From an uncultured Selenomonadales bacterium (lineage in GTDB: Bacteria > Bacillota > Negativicutes > Selenomonadales > Selenomonadaceae): a DNA stretch of 8,644 bases. A program made the position numbers and the translations under genes. Numbering within the stretch: position 1 is the stretch's first letter; the number at the start of each line of letters is the position of its first letter. The stretch is taken from the NCBI GenBank assembly GCA_947165405.1, contig CAMVAG010000091.1:1-8644 (forward strand). The letters run 5' to 3'. Positions 6,375 to 8,644 of this stretch are shown one piece after another. Under the pieces are notes generated by a model that was not told the DNA's origin, did not search any database, and saw only the letters and a program-made list of their open reading frames with translations.

Positions 6375-8042
6375 TCAGAACAAGCCGCTGATAACTCCGT
6401 CGGGCGTGATGTCAATTTTCTCGGCGGCGGGACGCTTGGGAAGACCGGGCATCGTCATGATATTTCCGGCAAGCACGACGACAAAGCCCGCGCCCGCAGA
6501 AATTTTTACCTCGCGGACAGTCACGTCAAAATTTTTCGGGCGGCCAAGTTTCGTCGCGTCGTCGGATAAAGAGTACTGCGTCTTGGCAATGCAAATCGGG
6601 AGCTTGTCGAAGCCGAGCTTTTCAATTTCGGCAAGTTGTTTCTTCGCGGCGGGAGCAAATGTCACGCCATCCGCGCCGTAGATTTTTTTCGCGACCGCAG
6701 AAATTTTTTCGGCAATGGTTTCGTCGTCGGTGTAAGTGAATTTGAAATCCTTTGCGTCGTTGAAACTTTCCTCGACCGCTTCGGCAAGTTCGATACCGCC
6801 CGCGCCGCCTTCCGCAAAAACTTTCGAACGAGCAAACCGAACGCCTTTAGCCGCACAAATTTTTTCGACGGCAGAAATTTCTTCGGCGGTGTCAGTCGGA
6901 AAATCATTCAGCGCAACAATCGCGGGAAGTCCGAAGCCTTGAACGTTTTCGATATGTTTTTCCAAGTTGGCAAGCCCGCGTTCGACTGCCTCGACGTTCG
7001 GCGCGGAAAGATTTTTTTTGTCAACACCGCCGTGCATTTTGAGGGCGCGAATCGTTGCAACGATAACAACCGCGTCGGGTCGCAAGCCGCTCATTCTGCA
7101 CTTGATGTCCAAAAATTTTTCCGCACCCAAGTCCGCGCCGAAGCCTGCCTCCGTGACGACAATGTCTGAAAGTTTCAAAGCGTATTTCGTAGCCGTGACC
7201 GAGTTGCAGCCGTGAGCGATGTTCGCGAAAGGTCCTCCGTGAATCAAGGCGGGCGTTCCTTCCAAAGTCTGCACGAGGTTCGGTTTAATCGCGTCCTTCA
7301 AAAGCAATGCCAATGAGCCCGTGACTTTTAAATCGTTCGCCGTGACAATTTCGCCTTCGACCGTATACGCCACGATAATTTTTCCGAGCCGCTCTTTCAA
7401 GTCTGCAAAGTCTTTCGCGAGGCACAGGATAGCCATCATTTCGGAGGCAACGGTTATATCGAAGCCGCTTTCGCGAGGCACGCCGTTAATCTTGCCGCCG
7501 AGCCCGACGATTACATTTCTCAAGGCGCGGTCGTTCAAATCCAAAACTCTTTTCCACACGACGCGCCGCACATCGATTTTTAATTCGTTGCCCTGTTGAA
7601 GGTGATTATCCACGACCGCCGCGAGGAGATTGTGAGCAGTCGTTATCGCATGGAAATCGCCGGTGAAGTGCAAATTAATATCTTCCATAGGCACGACTTG
7701 AGCATAGCCGCCGCCCGCCGCGCCGCCTTTTATTCCGAAGCAAGGGCCGAGACTTGGTTCGCGAAGGGCAACGCAAATTTTTTTTCCGAGCTTAGCAAAA
7801 GCGTCCGCCAAACCGATTGAAGTGGTCGTCTTGCCTTCGCCGGCAGGAGTGGGAGTTATCGCCGTGACCAAAATCAATTTGCCGTCAGGATTTTTTTCAA
7901 TGCGTTTCCAAACGTCTGAAGAAATTTTCGCCTTGTACTTCCCGTAAAATTCCAAATCGTCTTCCGTCAATCCGAGCTTGCTTGCCGCCGCCGTAATCTT
8001 TTCGACCTGCGCGCCCTGTGCAATTTCAACGTCGCTCAACAA
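6375..8042 (-). CDS. fhs: Formate-tetrahydrofolate ligase
   Basis: This enzyme joins formate to tetrahydrofolate with ATP, giving 10-formyl-THF for purine and formyl-Met synthesis, and the methyl branch of the Wood-Ljungdahl pathway where that exists. The product is 555 residues, the usual length. Visible signatures are the P-loop TPTPAGEGKTTTSIGLADA (about 63-81), REPSLGPCFGIKGGAAGGGY, HFTGDFHAITTAHNLL, the GGPFANIAHGCNS signature, and EAGFGADLGAEKF. The C-terminal half (KFDVTVREVKISAGAGF-like region, AGNIMTMPGLPKRPAAEKID) is also intact. The start is a TTG at 8042, eight bases after GGGGAGG; the next codon is also TTG and could serve. It is transcribed alone from the promoter at 8076-8104. 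Nothing nearby belongs to an acetogenesis cluster, so a housekeeping one-carbon role is likely. Confidence 0.98.
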   Translation of the reverse strand: MLSDVEIAQGAQVEKITAAASKLGLTEDDLEFYGKYKAKISSDVWKRIEKNPDGKLILVTAITPTPAGEGKTTTSIGLADAFAKLGKKICVALREPSLGPCFGIKGGAAGGGYAQVVPMEDINLHFTGDFHAITTAHNLLAAVVDNHLQQGNELKIDVRRVVWKRVLDLNDRALRNVIVGLGGKINGVPRESGFDITVASEMMAILCLAKDFADLKERLGKIIVAYTVEGEIVTANDLKVTGSLALLLKDAIKPNLVQTLEGTPALIHGGPFANIAHGCNSVTATKYALKLSDIVVTEAGFGADLGAEKFLDIKCRMSGLRPDAVVIVATIRALKMHGGVDKKNLSAPNVEAVERGLANLEKHIENVQGFGLPAIVALNDFPTDTAEEISAVEKICAAKGVRFARSKVFAEGGAGGIELAEAVEESFNDAKDFKFTYTDDETIAEKISAVAKKIYGADGVTFAPAAKKQLAEIEKLGFDKLPICIAKTQYSLSDDATKLGRPKNFDVTVREVKISAGAGFVVVLAGNIMTMPGLPKRPAAEKIDITPDGVISGLF

Positions 8043-8075
8043 AACAATCGCCTCCCCAAAAATTTTTTCGGAGAA

Positions 8076-8104
8076 ATTTTAATCGTTCGCCGATAAATTG
8101 ACAA
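8076..8104 (-). promoter_or_regulatory. fhs promoter
   Basis: On the minus strand TTGTCA (8099-8104) is followed after 17 bases by TAAAAT (8076-8081), both 5/6 matches. The start would be near 8069, giving a leader of about 27 bases. The -35 overlaps one end of the palindrome at 8102-8113. Confidence 0.68.
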
Positions 8105-8113
8105 GTGCACTTG
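8102..8113. promoter_or_regulatory. Perfect 12-bp palindrome, candidate operator
   Basis: CAAGTGCACTTG is its own reverse complement. It lies between fhs and the divergent gene at 8181 and overlaps the fhs -35 by three bases. A plus-strand TTGACA (8098-8103) also abuts it. The position suits a dimeric repressor, but no regulator is known to me for this site. Confidence 0.35.
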
Positions 8114-8180
8114 CGCAGATTTTAGCCGCGCGCCCGAAATGACGATAAACTTTTGAAAAATTTTTTGGAGCGTGATTAAT

Positions 8181-8644
8181 ATGGGCATTTTAGAAATCCA
8201 AAGTTCCTCGCTTATTGACGTCGACAATCCTAAGTACAAAGCGAATTCTTCAAAGAGCGTGGCCTCCGAATATTCAAAAATTCTTGCCGCGAAAATTTCC
8301 AACGTCAAAGCCGACGTTCAAGCAATGGAAGCCATTCAAGAGCAGCTCAACGAGATTCGCGACCTGCAAGAGGAATTGACGGGCGAAGTCAAACTTGACG
8401 AGGATTCGGGCAATGCCAATCGCACCGACAACGCCGTCACCGAAACGGTTGAGATTGAAACCGTTAAGCGATTCATGCCCGACGGTTCGATTATGGTGAC
8501 GACTTACGAAAACGGAAAAGTCACGGAGCAAGTTCGCCACAAGCCGCATATGATGGTTGTCCCCGATTACACTGCGCCGCCCAAACCCGACGGCAGCCCT
8601 TCGACAGAGCTGAAGCCGTATCAGAATCTGGATTTGGAAATGTT
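8181..8644 (+). CDS. Unknown protein, cut by the right edge
   Basis: An open frame runs from ATG 8181 to the end of the window (154 codons and two bases) with no stop. GGAG at 8167-8170, ten bases before the ATG, supports the start. I do not recognise the family. Residues 1-30 are polar. Residues about 30-68 (YSKILAAKISNVKADVQAME, QEQLNEIRDLQEELTG) form a heptad-like helix or coiled coil. Residues about 86-122 (TETVEIETVKRFMPDGSIMV, TTYENGKVTEQVRHKP) look like a beta-hairpin with a PDGS turn, and the remainder (VVPDYTAPPKPDGSPSTELK) is proline-rich. No signal peptide or membrane segment is visible, so it is probably cytoplasmic. It is divergent from fhs. Long antisense frames over it are shadows. 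The remaining length is unknown. Confidence 0.72.
   Translation, partial: MGILEIQSSSLIDVDNPKYKANSSKSVASEYSKILAAKISNVKADVQAMEAIQEQLNEIRDLQEELTGEVKLDEDSGNANRTDNAVTETVEIETVKRFMPDGSIMVTTYENGKVTEQVRHKPHMMVVPDYTAPPKPDGSPSTELKPYQNLDLEM

Noticed and set aside
6206..6391. 61-codon plus-strand frame in the fhs to paralogue gap
   Set aside because: It runs over a clear minus-strand promoter and terminator and has no ribosome binding site.
6636..7169. 177-codon open frame on the plus strand
   Set aside because: It is antisense to the conserved fhs gene and has no supporting start signals.
8036..8549. Two minus-strand open frames of about 90 codons near the right edge
   Set aside because: They oppose the plus-strand gene starting at 8181, which has a ribosome binding site and coding-like sequence up to the window end.
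1..8644. tRNA, rRNA, CRISPR array, insertion sequence or attachment site
   Set aside because: No cloverleaf, regularly spaced repeats, transposase-like frame or duplicated ends were seen on either strand by eye.

Overview
The window looks like a chromosomal stretch from a low-to-moderate GC bacterium of the Firmicutes lineage. The best guess is a rumen- or gut-type member of the Negativicutes (Selenomonadaceae-like). This rests on strong GGAGG ribosome binding sites, sigma-A-type promoters, frequent A-tract/T-tract intergenic DNA, and remnants of a surface protein with GNDTI / TEGDGNDT repeats. The lineage call is inference.

Layout. Positions 1-712 (minus) hold a badly decayed repeat-rich surface or secreted protein gene running off the left edge. 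Head-to-head with it is an intact pyrG (CTP synthase, 852-2471, plus), closed by a hairpin terminator. Converging on that terminator is a 110-aa coiled-coil protein with a C-terminal membrane segment (2541-2873, minus), which has its own extended -10 promoter. Next is eno (enolase, 2985-4319, minus), with a recognisable promoter and terminator. Upstream lie two minus-strand genes that I do not recognise by name (4435-5421 and 5591-6190). They share a homologous module of about 150 residues and are therefore tandem paralogues. A strong promoter drives the first of them, and a terminator separates them from fhs (formate-tetrahydrofolate ligase, 6375-8042, minus). At the right edge, a divergent plus-strand gene of unknown function (8181 onward) is cut by the window end.

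How it fits together. pyrG, eno and fhs are housekeeping genes of nucleotide synthesis, glycolysis and one-carbon metabolism. Each appears to have its own transcription signals, so this is not one operon. The accessory content is the paralogue pair between fhs and eno. Its shared module resembles a PUA/EVE-like reader domain, and the longer copy carries a C-terminal domain that could be a degenerate Mrr-like nuclease fold. Between the two copies is a structured leader with a 24-codon ORF behind a very strong Shine-Dalgarno. This cassette is the best candidate for something undescribed. The other items worth a check are the pseudogene and a 12-bp perfect palindrome in the fhs divergent intergenic region.
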